Assembly: GCA_017456055.1 (NCBI GenBank)
Contig: JAFTKC010000010.1
Coordinates: 93,872-157,871, forward strand
From: Clostridia bacterium
GTDB lineage: Bacteria; Bacillota; Clostridia; Christensenellales; Borkfalkiaceae
Direction: 5' to 3'
Length of the DNA stretch: 64,000 nt
Shown here: piece after piece, positions 1 to 8,223 of the stretch
Layout of the letters: the number at the start of each line of letters is the position of its first letter
Position numbering within the stretch: position 1 is the first letter of the stretch
Position numbers and translations under genes: made by a program
The notes under the pieces: generated by a model
What the model saw: the letters and a program-made list of their open reading frames with translations, nothing else
Told to the model about the DNA's origin: nothing
Database searches by the model: none

Positions 1-219
1 TATCACCACGTCAATAGACTTAAAAATCTCTTCGTCGATTGGATTTTCTAACGTGATTGCGCCTAAAGATTTTAGTTCTTCTATCGCCTCTTTGCTTTTT
101 TGGCTTAGGTTCTCTTCATATAGGTAGCATTTGCCTTTATTGTTAAGCAAATATTTCCCCACCGAATAACCACTCTTCGACACCCCTAATATTAAAAAAG
201 TTTGCGTTTTTATATACAT
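1..219 (-). CDS. murD: UDP-N-acetylmuramoylalanine--D-glutamate ligase, N-terminal part (cut by window edge)
   Basis: Only the first 73 codons lie in the window; the reading frame is open to base 1. The ATG is at 217-219, 9 bases past the mraY stop. The start MYIKTQTFLILGVSKSG has the Rossmann-like glycine-rich loop (LGVSKSGYSVGKYL) expected at the N-terminus of MurD, which adds D-Glu to UDP-MurNAc-L-Ala in the cytoplasm. The identity rests mainly on position: it follows murE and mraY on the same strand, the usual dcw order. The ATP-binding and catalytic centre is outside the window, so completeness cannot be judged. Confidence 0.8.
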   Translation of the reverse strand, partial: MYIKTQTFLILGVSKSGYSVGKYLLNNKGKCYLYEENLSQKSKEAIEELKSLGAITLENPIDEEIFKSIDVVI

Positions 220-228
220 ATTTCACCT

Positions 229-1218
229 CTACAAATAGAATATGACGAGCGTCAATCCCATTATGCAAGTTAATAGAGAATAAAAATAAGATATTTGCGT
301 TTCGGTGTAGCCTTTCATTTGTAAGTGATGATGGTAGGGGCTCATCAAAAATATTCTCTTCCCTTTTGTTTTCTTAAAGTATAACACTTGAATAATTACG
401 CTTAAACAAGAAATCACGAAAGGTATTCCTAAAAGTGGAATAAATAAAGAGTTAGAAGAAAATATGCTTATCGCCCCCAAAAACCCACCTAGAGAGAGCG
501 AACCCGTGTCCCCCATAAACACCTTGGCTTTAGGCACGTTAAAGGCAAGAAAGCCTAGGATTCCACCCATAAGACAAGACGATAATAAAATTAACCCCTT
601 ACTTTCTTCTTGATTTATATAATTGGAAGACAAAATGAAGTTTTCGGCATATATTATTAAAACTAAAAATAGCAGATAAAAAAACGAAACCCCAGACGCT
701 AGCGAATCTAAGCCGTCCGTTAAATTCACGCCGTTAGTTATCGCTAGAAATATAAAGGAGGAAAATGGGATAATTAAATACCCCACTTCAATAGTTTTCT
801 TAACAAAAGGAAGATATAGGGTTGTTATTCCATTAATATAACAAAACACTCCCGAAAAGACGGCTATGGTTAATTGAAATATTATTTTTTGATAGGCTTT
901 TAAGCCTTCGTTTTTTCTTAATTTTATCTTGATAAAATCATCTATAAAGCCGACTATTAAATACGCTAATCCTATGCTTAAAGAAACGGTGGAACTTCTT
1001 CTACTAAATCCAAAGACGAGATAAAAAACGACGACTGCAGGAAGTATAAAAAATAGCCCGCCAAGTGTTGGCGTTCCGTTTTTTTCTCTATGCTCAGCAA
1101 CGTAGTTTAGTATGGTTTGTCCCGCCTTAAACTTCCTTAATAACGGCAAGACTAAAATTCCCGAAATTAAGGTAAAAATTAAAGATAAAAGAATAGTTAA
1201 TAAAAGGTTTTTTAGCAC
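229..1218 (-). CDS. mraY: Phospho-N-acetylmuramoyl-pentapeptide-transferase
   Basis: A 329-residue polytopic membrane protein, the normal length for Gram-positive MraY. It transfers phospho-MurNAc-pentapeptide from UDP to undecaprenyl phosphate, making lipid I at the inner face of the membrane. Family motifs are clear: NGVNLTDGLDSLASG (Mg-binding aspartates), VFMGDTGSLSLGG, and the histidine motif SPYHHHLQMKG near the C-terminus. The start codon directly abuts the murE stop at 1219, so the two are co-transcribed and probably translationally coupled. murF, usually between murE and mraY, is absent here. Confidence 0.97.
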   Translation of the reverse strand: MLKNLLLTILLSLIFTLISGILVLPLLRKFKAGQTILNYVAEHREKNGTPTLGGLFFILPAVVVFYLVFGFSRRSSTVSLSIGLAYLIVGFIDDFIKIKLRKNEGLKAYQKIIFQLTIAVFSGVFCYINGITTLYLPFVKKTIEVGYLIIPFSSFIFLAITNGVNLTDGLDSLASGVSFFYLLFLVLIIYAENFILSSNYINQEESKGLILLSSCLMGGILGFLAFNVPKAKVFMGDTGSLSLGGFLGAISIFSSNSLFIPLLGIPFVISCLSVIIQVLYFKKTKGKRIFLMSPYHHHLQMKGYTETQISYFYSLLTCIMGLTLVIFYL

Positions 1219-2658
1219 TTATTTTCTCCGCGTTAATTCTATAACCGTATCTTTATCATTAAATAAATTTTTTATACCGTATACTTCCTGAAATCTTTCA
1301 CACCCCTTTCCACAAATTACGATTAAATCGTCCTTTTTTGCCTTAGAGAGCGCGTACTTTATAGCCTCGTATCTATCTTGAACTATCATGTAATCCTTTT
1401 TTAATGGAAGTATTCCGTTTTCAATTTGATTTATTATATCCATTGGCTCTTCAAAGCGTGGATTGTCGCTAGTTATTATCGTAAAGTCTGCTTTTTCTCC
1501 ACTTATTTTGCCCATTATTTCTCTTTTTCCTTTATCCCTATTTCCCCCACAACCAAATACGCAAATTAGTTTATTTTTACATACTCTTTTTAAGGTCGTT
1601 AAGGTCTTAGATAAGCCGTCTGGCGTATGGGCGTAATCAACGAATACCGAAAAGTTTTGGTCATACACTTTTTCGAGTCTCCCCGATACGCCTTTTAGGT
1701 TTTCTAATCCCTCTACCACTTTATCTATTTTTACACCCATCAAAGCACAAGCAGATGCCGCAGCAAGAGCGTTTGAAACGTTAAATTTTCCTATTAGATT
1801 TATTTTCACGTCGTAAATGCAATCGAATAAGTTTAGTAAAAATGACGAGCCTTTTATATCTTCTACTACGTTTAATGCAAACACGTCTGCAGGATTATCT
1901 AAACCGAAAGTGACGGCGTTTTTGCATTTACTTAGAATTTCCATGCCAAAACTATCGTCACTATTTATCACCGAATACTTAGGTTTATTGCATGTAAATA
2001 GTTTTAATTTTGCATTTTTATAAGTCTGCATATCATTAAAAAAATCAAGATGATCTTGAGATAGATTAGTAAATACGGCAATTTCAAAATCTATGCCGTA
2101 AACCTTGCTTAACTCTAGGGCGTGAGCGGAGACTTCCATTACTACTACGCTTACCCCCGACTCATACATTTCTAAAAATATTTTGTGAAGTTCAATTGGG
2201 TCTGGCGTAGTTAAATCTGCTTCGATAAATTTATTTTGATAGAAAACTCCTAACGTTCCAATTAACCCGCATTTGATTCCTGCGCCCGTTAAAATTGAAG
2301 TTGTAAAGTGAGTGGTCGTTGTTTTTCCGTTTGTTCCCGTCACTCCTATTATCTTCATTTTTTTATGCGCGTGGTGAGTAAATATAGACGCTATTTCGCT
2401 CATAGCCTTTCTAGTATCTTCCACTATAATTTGAGTTAACGAAGTATCTAATTCTCTCTCGGTGACTACACAAACTCCCCCGTAATTTTCCACTTGTCTA
2501 ACATATTCGTGTCCGTCAAAATCTCTTCCCGATAGACAAAAAAACATACTCCCTTTAGTCACCGAATTAGAGTCGATTTTAAGTTCTAATATATTGAGAT
2601 CTAGATTTCCAATTGTTTTTATAGTTTTAATTTCACTTAAGATTTTTCTTAACTTCAT
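1219..2658 (-). CDS. murE: UDP-MurNAc-L-Ala-D-Glu:meso-diaminopimelate ligase
   Basis: A 479-residue cytoplasmic Mur ligase that adds the third stem-peptide residue. The ATP-binding loop GVTGTNGKTTTTHF is present, as are the middle-domain motif TTPDPIELH and the C-terminal specificity motif DNPRFEEP. In this family DNPR marks the meso-DAP enzymes, whereas Lys-adding enzymes carry a different sequence there; DAP-type peptidoglycan is therefore inferred. It is first in the murE-mraY-murD unit. A moderate Shine-Dalgarno (aagagg) lies about 8 bases upstream. The roughly 120 bases between it and the terminator at 2777-2802 must hold its promoter, but several TATAAT-like boxes there lack a convincing -35 partner. 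Confidence 0.97.
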   Translation of the reverse strand: MKLRKILSEIKTIKTIGNLDLNILELKIDSNSVTKGSMFFCLSGRDFDGHEYVRQVENYGGVCVVTERELDTSLTQIIVEDTRKAMSEIASIFTHHAHKKMKIIGVTGTNGKTTTTHFTTSILTGAGIKCGLIGTLGVFYQNKFIEADLTTPDPIELHKIFLEMYESGVSVVVMEVSAHALELSKVYGIDFEIAVFTNLSQDHLDFFNDMQTYKNAKLKLFTCNKPKYSVINSDDSFGMEILSKCKNAVTFGLDNPADVFALNVVEDIKGSSFLLNLFDCIYDVKINLIGKFNVSNALAAASACALMGVKIDKVVEGLENLKGVSGRLEKVYDQNFSVFVDYAHTPDGLSKTLTTLKRVCKNKLICVFGCGGNRDKGKREIMGKISGEKADFTIITSDNPRFEEPMDIINQIENGILPLKKDYMIVQDRYEAIKYALSKAKKDDLIVICGKGCERFQEVYGIKNLFNDKDTVIELTRRK

Positions 2659-2776
2659 ATAACTCGTCCTCTTTTATCATTATATAAATAATATATGACT
2701 TATAATAAATTATATGAAGAGAAGAGTTATATCTCTTTGTGCCGAATTTTGCTTAAATTTGTCTTTGAAAAAAATA

Positions 2777-2802
2777 TTCGCCGTGGCTTTTGCCACGGCG
2801 AA
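2777..2802 (-). terminator. Intrinsic terminator after the YgjV-like gene
   Basis: An 11-bp perfect stem (ttcgccgtggc / gccacggcgaa) with a 4-base loop, followed on the minus strand by a T-rich tract. It closes the transcript of the membrane protein at 2813-3376 and separates it from murE. Confidence 0.85.
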
Positions 2803-2812
2803 TTAAATTTAG

Positions 2813-3376
2813 TTATTCATCAATTTTTTTTGATTCTTTTTTTACGTCGTATCTAATTATAGATATAATTATCGAACATATCATAAATATATTTCCAACA
2901 GCAGGAAAAATTGACAACGTAAAGACGTTATAAATTAACCAAAGTGGAGCGCCTGCTAGCGAAACAATACGCATAATCTTTTCGTTTTTCATCCAAAAGG
3001 CGCTAGTTTGCGCCGTATTTGCGATTATCGGTACAATCCCAAACGCCACGTTAATTAACGTTATTTCCTTAGTCGTAAATATTACGATTAAACCGCCTAC
3101 AAAGAATAGCACGTAAAGCATAAAAATAATTAGTTTTTTATGCTTTTTAATAAATTCTTTCGTTTGATATCCAGCAACGATTGAAATTAATACTGCAAAT
3201 ATTTCCGTATAAACGCCCTCAAACGCACCTAAAAAGAAATACTGAAATATATATAACGTCGTAGACGTTGCGTAAAAGAATATTACCTTATTCTTAGAAT
3301 TAAATTGATAACTTATAATAAGTAATGCCACGGCTACAAAGCCTATGATATTACCTATTATTTGCATAGTAGTCAT
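2813..3376 (-). CDS. YgjV-family inner membrane protein
   Basis: A 187-residue, very hydrophobic protein with about six predicted membrane segments and a short basic/acidic C-terminal tail. Overall pattern and length fit the YgjV (Imp-YgjV) family, whose function is not established. It starts 17 bases after the phosphohexomutase stop on the same strand, so it probably shares that transcript, and it ends just before a strong terminator. Its place beside fucose isomerase and mutarotase suggests a role with sugars, perhaps transport, but nothing in the sequence proves it. Confidence is good for the family, low for function. Confidence 0.7.
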   Translation of the reverse strand: MTTMQIIGNIIGFVAVALLIISYQFNSKNKVIFFYATSTTLYIFQYFFLGAFEGVYTEIFAVLISIVAGYQTKEFIKKHKKLIIFMLYVLFFVGGLIVIFTTKEITLINVAFGIVPIIANTAQTSAFWMKNEKIMRIVSLAGAPLWLIYNVFTLSIFPAVGNIFMICSIIISIIRYDVKKESKKIDE

Positions 3377-3392
3377 TATTTCACCTTTGTTA

Positions 3393-4898
3393 TTATTTTA
3401 CAAAGTCCATAAGTTTAGTGCAATCTAGTTTATCATAATTTTTAATAAATTCTGCTAATTCTTTAGCAATTTTCTTTGCTCCACCAATCTCGTTGCTTTC
3501 AATATTTAACGGCAACAATGGATCGTGCAAGGATAATCTTAATAAGAACCAACCGTTTCCATGCTCTTTATCAAGATTTACTCTAACACCCTCGTAATTT
3601 TCTTTTTCTAAAGTCCAACCATTTTTATTTTTAGCGTATTCAGTTAACTCGTCAATAACCTTTTGTCCGTATTCTTTGAAGTCTTCGAGCATTATGTTCA
3701 TTCTAAACTCTACGCTCTCTATTGGTTCTTCTAAGGTGCTTATTAATGATTCTAAAGTATAACCCTCTTTTTTGCCACGAGCAAGTTCTATTAGTAGTTT
3801 GGTCACTAGGTATGCACCATCGTCTAGGAAATAGTTTTCCTTTAACGCGCCGTGACCTGAAGTTTCAATTGCAAGTTGACTATCTTGTCCTAAATTATTT
3901 AGGCGAATTGATTCGTTAATAACGTTTCTATAACCTCTTTTGAATCTATGATGTACTCCGCCCTTTTCTTTAATAAATTTTGCAAGTCCCGTTGAAGTAA
4001 TTGAGTCGGTGACGATAGTCGTTCCCGGATGCTCTCTAAGTAAAATTGCAGAAAGCATTGCTATTATTCTATTTCTATTGAGTTCGCTTCCGTCTTTTAG
4101 AACAGCACCCGCTCTATCAACGTCGGTATCAAAGATAATGCCTAAATCTGCGTTATTTTCTTTAACGGCTAAGGTTATGCTTTCCATAGCAGTCTTGTCT
4201 TCTGGATTTGGAATATGGTTAGGGAAACTTCCGTCAGGATCAAGATATTTACTGCCCGTAGTATCTGCTCCTAAAGGCTTTAATACCTTATCAACGTAAA
4301 ATCCTCCTGCTCCGTTGCCTGCGTCAACGACTATCCTAAAGCCCTTTAATGGCTCTTCTTCTCCTGTTGCCTTTCTAATTTTATCTGCGAGAATTTTTGA
4401 ATAGGTATCCATAAATTCACCACTCTTTAACTCGCCCTTTTTTGTAGAGAGAATCTTTTCACTTTTGGCGTATTCTAAAATCTTCTTAATGTCGCCTTTT
4501 TCTAAGCCTCCGTCTGCCGTGAAAAACTTAAACCCGTTTCTATTAAACGGCAAATGACTTGCGGTGACCATAATAGTTCCGTCAAAATTAAAGCCTTCGG
4601 TTATTGTAGCCATAAACATTGCAGGGGTACTTGCCATCTTAAAATCAGTCACTTCAAGACCTTGATTTACCATCTCTTCGCATATCCACTCGGTTAACTT
4701 TTCGCCCGACAATCTTGAATCTCTACCGATAGCAACTCTTAAGTTATCTTTTCTTCCCTTTTTATCAGCAAGCCATAATGCAAAGCCTCTTCCTATATCT
4801 TTGCAAACCTTTTCAGTTAAGTTTACGCTTTGTCCTTCAATACCTTCTAAGGCAACTCCACGAATATCGCTTCCATTTTGCAACTTTTTGTAGTCCAT
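3393..4898 (-). CDS. Alpha-D-phosphohexomutase (phosphomannomutase/phosphoglucomutase)
   Basis: A 501-residue four-domain phosphohexomutase that moves phosphate between C6 and C1 of hexoses. The catalytic serine loop reads TASHLPFNRNGFK (TASHNP in most relatives, so Leu replaces Asn). The Mg-binding loop is DTDVDRAGAV, and ETSGHGALKEN matches the sugar-binding segment. It has its own promoter at 4928-4956 and a good Shine-Dalgarno (aaggagag), and is followed by the YgjV-like gene. Glucose versus mannose versus glucosamine phosphate cannot be decided from motifs. It could supply sugar-1-phosphates for the polysaccharide operon at 10-30 kb. Confidence 0.9.
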   Translation of the reverse strand: MDYKKLQNGSDIRGVALEGIEGQSVNLTEKVCKDIGRGFALWLADKKGRKDNLRVAIGRDSRLSGEKLTEWICEEMVNQGLEVTDFKMASTPAMFMATITEGFNFDGTIMVTASHLPFNRNGFKFFTADGGLEKGDIKKILEYAKSEKILSTKKGELKSGEFMDTYSKILADKIRKATGEEEPLKGFRIVVDAGNGAGGFYVDKVLKPLGADTTGSKYLDPDGSFPNHIPNPEDKTAMESITLAVKENNADLGIIFDTDVDRAGAVLKDGSELNRNRIIAMLSAILLREHPGTTIVTDSITSTGLAKFIKEKGGVHHRFKRGYRNVINESIRLNNLGQDSQLAIETSGHGALKENYFLDDGAYLVTKLLIELARGKKEGYTLESLISTLEEPIESVEFRMNIMLEDFKEYGQKVIDELTEYAKNKNGWTLEKENYEGVRVNLDKEHGNGWFLLRLSLHDPLLPLNIESNEIGGAKKIAKELAEFIKNYDKLDCTKLMDFVK

Positions 4899-4927
4899 TT
4901 ACTCTCTCCTTTATATAACACCCTTAA

Positions 4928-4956
4928 ATTGTAGCACAATTTTTTATTTTTTTCAA
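4928..4956 (-). promoter_or_regulatory. Sigma-A-type promoter for the phosphohexomutase gene
   Basis: On the minus strand TTGAAA (4951-4956), a 17-base spacer and TACAAT (4928-4933). It lies between the fucI terminator and the mutase start, so the mutase/ygjV pair can be expressed independently of the fucose genes. Confidence 0.7.
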
Positions 4957-4959
4957 CAT

Positions 4960-4986
4960 AAAAGCCACTCTTTGTGAGTGGCTTTT
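4960..4986 (-). terminator. Hairpin terminator after fucI
   Basis: An 11-bp perfect stem (aaaagccactc / gagtggctttt) with a 5-base loop just past the fucI stop. The T-tract is only 4 T on the minus strand, longer on the plus strand, so its minus-strand strength is uncertain. Confidence 0.65.
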
Positions 4987-4996
4987 TATAAATTTT

Positions 4997-6799
4997 TTAT
5001 CTAACGTTCTTATACATTGGTCCATACGCTGCGCAAGCCCTATAATCTTGCCCTTCTTTATCCGATCCGAACGCATTAAAACTTGCAGGACGATAAATAT
5101 CTTTATCGTCAATATTGTGTAGCGACACGGGAATTCTAAGCATCGAACACATAGTTATTATATCTGCGCCTATATGTCCATAGGAAATCGCTCCGTGGTT
5201 TGCTCCCCAATTATTCATAAGTTCGTATGCCGAAGTAAATGCACCTTTTCCTGTAATTCTCGGTGTAAACCAAGTGCACGGCCACGTGTAGTCCGTTCTC
5301 TTCCAAAGTTTATCTGTCACTTGGTCTGGAAGTTTAACCGTCCATCCCTCTGCAATTTGCATAGTAGGTCCTAGACCTTTTACAAGGTTTAATCTCATCA
5401 TAGTGACTGGCATTTCTGCTTTAGTTATAAATCTACTTGAATATCCACCACCGCGGAAATATCCAAGGTCAGCGTACGGCCAAGTGGTTGCTTTCATCAT
5501 AGTATCAATATCACTATCGGTCACTTCCCACCACTTTTTCATAACGGCGTTTCCGTTTTCATCTTCAACTTCACCACAAGCGTCAACGCAACAAGCCCCC
5601 GAATTTATTAAATGAATAAATCCGTCTGCCTCTAAGGCTTTTCCTTCTATATCGTAGTCGGTCACTCTCTTAACTGCATCTTTTGACCAATATGTTCTAA
5701 CGTCGGCAAATATTTGCGCTCTTCCCGTCAAGAGTTTACCAAAAAGCATAGTTATTCCGTTTAGAACATCGTTTTCCGTTGCGAGAATATAAGGCTCTCT
5801 TGCTCCGTTCCAATCAAAAGAAGAATTTAATATGCTCTCTGGAAAATCGCAGTTTGGATAAAAGTCCGTCCATTGACGTTGTCCTTGGAATCCGCCCGCA
5901 ATTGCGTTATGTCCTACAGCCTCTTCCTCTGCACCTTTTGGAAGATTAGAATTTCCATTAAACAAGTCTTTAATAATGCACGCCATTTTTGCCGTAAATT
6001 CCCAATCTTGTTCCTTTTTTTCTTCCGTTCTTTGAAGTTCTTTTGGATTTTTATCGAAATCTTGATTGCATTTTTCCTTTATCCACTTTAATGCTTTTTG
6101 ATATTCATTTTCGTCGTAAATACCCTCAGTCATTCTTCTAATTATTTCCACTTCGTCCACCGATTCAACTCTCATACCGAGATATTCTTCTATAAACTCA
6201 GGGCTAATAATTGATCCACCAATACCCATACATACAGAGCCAATTTGTAGATATGATTTTCCCCTCATAGTTGCAACGGCAACTGCGCATCTAGCAAATC
6301 TTAGCAATTTATTAGAAACGTCACCAGGTATTGAAGTGTCGTCCATATCTTGAACTTCGTGTCCGTAAATTCCAAATGCAGGCAAACCTTTTTGTGCGTG
6401 AGTTGCTAATACTGAAGCAAGATATACTGCTCCAGGTCTTTCCGTTCCATTAAATCCCCATACACCCTTAATGGTCATAGGGTCCATATCCATAGTTTCA
6501 GCGCCGTAGCACCAACAAGGCGTGACGGTTAACGTAATATCCACCCCTGCTTTTTTAAATTTATCGGCACATGCAGCAGACTCAGCAACTCTGCCGATAG
6601 TGGTATCGGCAATTATTACTTTTACCTTTTCTCCGTTTGAATAAAAAACGTTATCTTCTATTAGTTTTTTGGCTGACTTTGCCATATTCATAGTTTGCAC
6701 TTCAAGAGATTCTCTAACTTTTAACGGACCTCTTCTACCATCGATAGTCGGTCTAATGCCAATTACCGGATAGTCTCCTATTAGTCTTGATTTTGCCAT
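4997..6799 (-). CDS. fucI: L-fucose isomerase
   Basis: A 600-residue cytoplasmic enzyme converting L-fucose to L-fuculose (it may also accept D-arabinose), close to the E. coli length of about 591. Active-site segments seen in FucI are all present: [10 protein letters not shown] with the catalytic Glu, FADVRTYW with the catalytic Asp, and [18 protein letters not shown] with the metal-binding His. The N-terminus [20 protein letters not shown] is also typical. It follows fucU by 18 bases in the same operon. The next pathway enzymes are not adjacent: a kinase of the RhaB/FucK superfamily sits at 49.8 kb and no aldolase of the FucA type is seen. Confidence 0.97.
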   Translation of the reverse strand: MAKSRLIGDYPVIGIRPTIDGRRGPLKVRESLEVQTMNMAKSAKKLIEDNVFYSNGEKVKVIIADTTIGRVAESAACADKFKKAGVDITLTVTPCWCYGAETMDMDPMTIKGVWGFNGTERPGAVYLASVLATHAQKGLPAFGIYGHEVQDMDDTSIPGDVSNKLLRFARCAVAVATMRGKSYLQIGSVCMGIGGSIISPEFIEEYLGMRVESVDEVEIIRRMTEGIYDENEYQKALKWIKEKCNQDFDKNPKELQRTEEKKEQDWEFTAKMACIIKDLFNGNSNLPKGAEEEAVGHNAIAGGFQGQRQWTDFYPNCDFPESILNSSFDWNGAREPYILATENDVLNGITMLFGKLLTGRAQIFADVRTYWSKDAVKRVTDYDIEGKALEADGFIHLINSGACCVDACGEVEDENGNAVMKKWWEVTDSDIDTMMKATTWPYADLGYFRGGGYSSRFITKAEMPVTMMRLNLVKGLGPTMQIAEGWTVKLPDQVTDKLWKRTDYTWPCTWFTPRITGKGAFTSAYELMNNWGANHGAISYGHIGADIITMCSMLRIPVSLHNIDDKDIYRPASFNAFGSDKEGQDYRACAAYGPMYKNVR

Positions 6800-6817
6800 A
6801 ATTTATCTCCTTATTAA

Positions 6818-7249
6818 TTATTTTATAACACCTTTTTTAATTATAACGTTAGCATATATAGCCTCTTCACCCGTCGCTATCACGGCATAGGCAGTTTTCG
6901 CTCTTTCATAAAAGGCAAATCTTTCTAAATGCCCTATACTAACGTTATCGTCGTTTTCTATCGCCGTATTTTTATACACATCCCAAATTTCAGGATTAAC
7001 TTTTCCCACGTCCGAATCTACTAGTTGCATTAAAATTAAATTTTTACTAGCGTACGTATCTAAAGGAATAAGTTTTAATACGGCTTCTAAAACTTCATTA
7101 CCCGACAATCCGTCTGCACGGACAACTCTCTTTCCAAACGTTTCCGCAGGAAAGTTTGCGTCGGCAATTACTATTTCGTCACCATGCCCCATTTCGCATA
7201 AAATTTTAAGAAGTTCAGGGCTACATATTTTAGGAACACCTTTTAACAT
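6818..7249 (-). CDS. fucU: L-fucose mutarotase
   Basis: A 143-residue member of the RbsD/FucU family that interconverts alpha and beta anomers of L-fucose to feed the isomerase. EMGHGDEIVIADANFPAET carries the catalytic His and Asp, and RFAFYERAKTAYAVIATGE the conserved Tyr; both match FucU rather than RbsD. A strong Shine-Dalgarno (aaggagataaa) precedes the ATG. It is first in the fucU-fucI operon and is divergent from the AraC regulator, with overlapping promoters between them. Confidence 0.96.
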   Translation of the reverse strand: MLKGVPKICSPELLKILCEMGHGDEIVIADANFPAETFGKRVVRADGLSGNEVLEAVLKLIPLDTYASKNLILMQLVDSDVGKVNPEIWDVYKNTAIENDDNVSIGHLERFAFYERAKTAYAVIATGEEAIYANVIIKKGVIK

Positions 7250-7272
7250 TTTATCTCCTTTTAAATTATCCT

Positions 7273-7301
7273 TGATTTTTCCTTGTGGATAAATTATAAT
7301 A
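7273..7301 (+). promoter_or_regulatory. Promoter for the araC-type regulator
   Basis: TTGATT (7273-7278), 17-base spacer, TATAAT (7296-7301), about 50 bases before the regulator's ATG. The spacer contains TGTGGATAA, a perfect match to the DnaA-box consensus read on the other strand (TTATCCACA). Confidence 0.7.
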
Positions 7302-7322
7302 TATTAAATAATACAAATAAAT
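7294..7322 (-). promoter_or_regulatory. Divergent promoter for fucU-fucI
   Basis: On the minus strand a perfect TATAAT (7294-7299) and a weak -35 TTTATT (7317-7322) at 17-base spacing. Its -10 shares bases with the -10 of the divergent regulator promoter, so the two units likely compete or are co-regulated. A weak -35 fits an activator-dependent promoter. Confidence 0.55.
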
Positions 7323-7350
7323 ATATAAAATTATTAAAAAGGTTAAGAAT

Positions 7351-8187
7351 ATGAGCAAAAACGAAAAAACGCCAATAGGCTTAAAAATTGAATATCCTTC
7401 CCAAGAAGAAGCGAGGTTTTTTACAAACTCTCTTAATTTTCCCATAAAAGATATTCTTATTGGCATAACCTATCCCTTTCCAACCTATTCAGTGACTAGA
7501 AAGGCAAGTAAAAAATACTTCCTTTTTGAATACGTTTTAAGTGGTGAAGGAAGAGTCTATCTAAACGGCAAGTGGCAAAAAATTAAAAAAGGCGACGTTT
7601 TGTTCTTTGATAAAAACGACGACCAAGATTTTCACTCTCTTAAGAGCACCCCCCTAAAAAAGATATGGCTTTCTTTTTCAAGCGAGTATATTGATAATAT
7701 GATTAAGGCTTTTTCCTTAAAAACGGGAATATATTCAGTTGATTTATCTTCTCTTTTTATAAATTTATACGAAATCTCAAAAAACAACTCCCTATTCAAC
7801 GAGTCTTTCTTTTTGATTTGCGACAACTTACATAAAATTATAACTGAACTCTCTTCAACGGGTTTTGAGCAAAATTCCACCACTCAAATTAAACTAAAAA
7901 ACGAACTCTCTGGCTATATCTATAAAAACACTTCTCTAGATGATATCGCCAGTGAACTTGGCGTTTCAAAAACGACTTTAATTAGAAATTTTTCAAAAGA
8001 GTGTGGTATTACACCCTATCAATTTTTGCTATTAGAGAGAATAAAAATTTCAAAATCTCTATTGAAAACAACCACTATGAGCGTTAAGGAAATTGCTTAC
8101 TTGCTTTGTTTTACAGACGAACATTATTTTTCATTTTATTTTAAAAAACACGTTGGCCTTTCCCCCACACAATATAGAAGAAAATAA
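7351..8187 (+). CDS. AraC-family transcriptional regulator, probably of the fucose operon
   Basis: A 278-residue protein with an N-terminal cupin-like sensor (roughly residues 45-130; GEGRVYLNGKWQKIKKGDVL is typical) and a C-terminal pair of helix-turn-helix motifs (about 180-278). The second helix region ends KKHVGLSPTQYRRK, the AraC signature. It is divergent from fucU-fucI, the usual arrangement for a local activator, so control of fucose use is inferred; the ligand is unknown. It has its own promoter and ends in a bidirectional terminator shared with ftsI. Confidence 0.88.
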   Translation: MSKNEKTPIGLKIEYPSQEEARFFTNSLNFPIKDILIGITYPFPTYSVTRKASKKYFLFEYVLSGEGRVYLNGKWQKIKKGDVLFFDKNDDQDFHSLKSTPLKKIWLSFSSEYIDNMIKAFSLKTGIYSVDLSSLFINLYEISKNNSLFNESFFLICDNLHKIITELSSTGFEQNSTTQIKLKNELSGYIYKNTSLDDIASELGVSKTTLIRNFSKECGITPYQFLLLERIKISKSLLKTTTMSVKEIAYLLCFTDEHYFSFYFKKHVGLSPTQYRRK

Positions 8188-8188
8188 T

Positions 8189-8216
8189 AAAAGTCGTAGA
8201 ATTTTCCACGACTTTT
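8189..8216. terminator. Bidirectional terminator between the regulator and ftsI
   Basis: A 9-bp stem (aaaagtcgt / acgactttt) with a 10-base loop. T-runs follow on both strands, serving the convergent regulator (plus) and ftsI (minus) genes. Confidence 0.8.
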
Positions 8217-8223
8217 TTACTTT

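Noticed and set aside
4997-7249. fucI/fucU as suppliers of L-fucose for the polysaccharide
   Set aside because: They belong to free-fucose breakdown; the operon's FucNAc comes from UDP-GlcNAc through CapE/F/G, a separate route.
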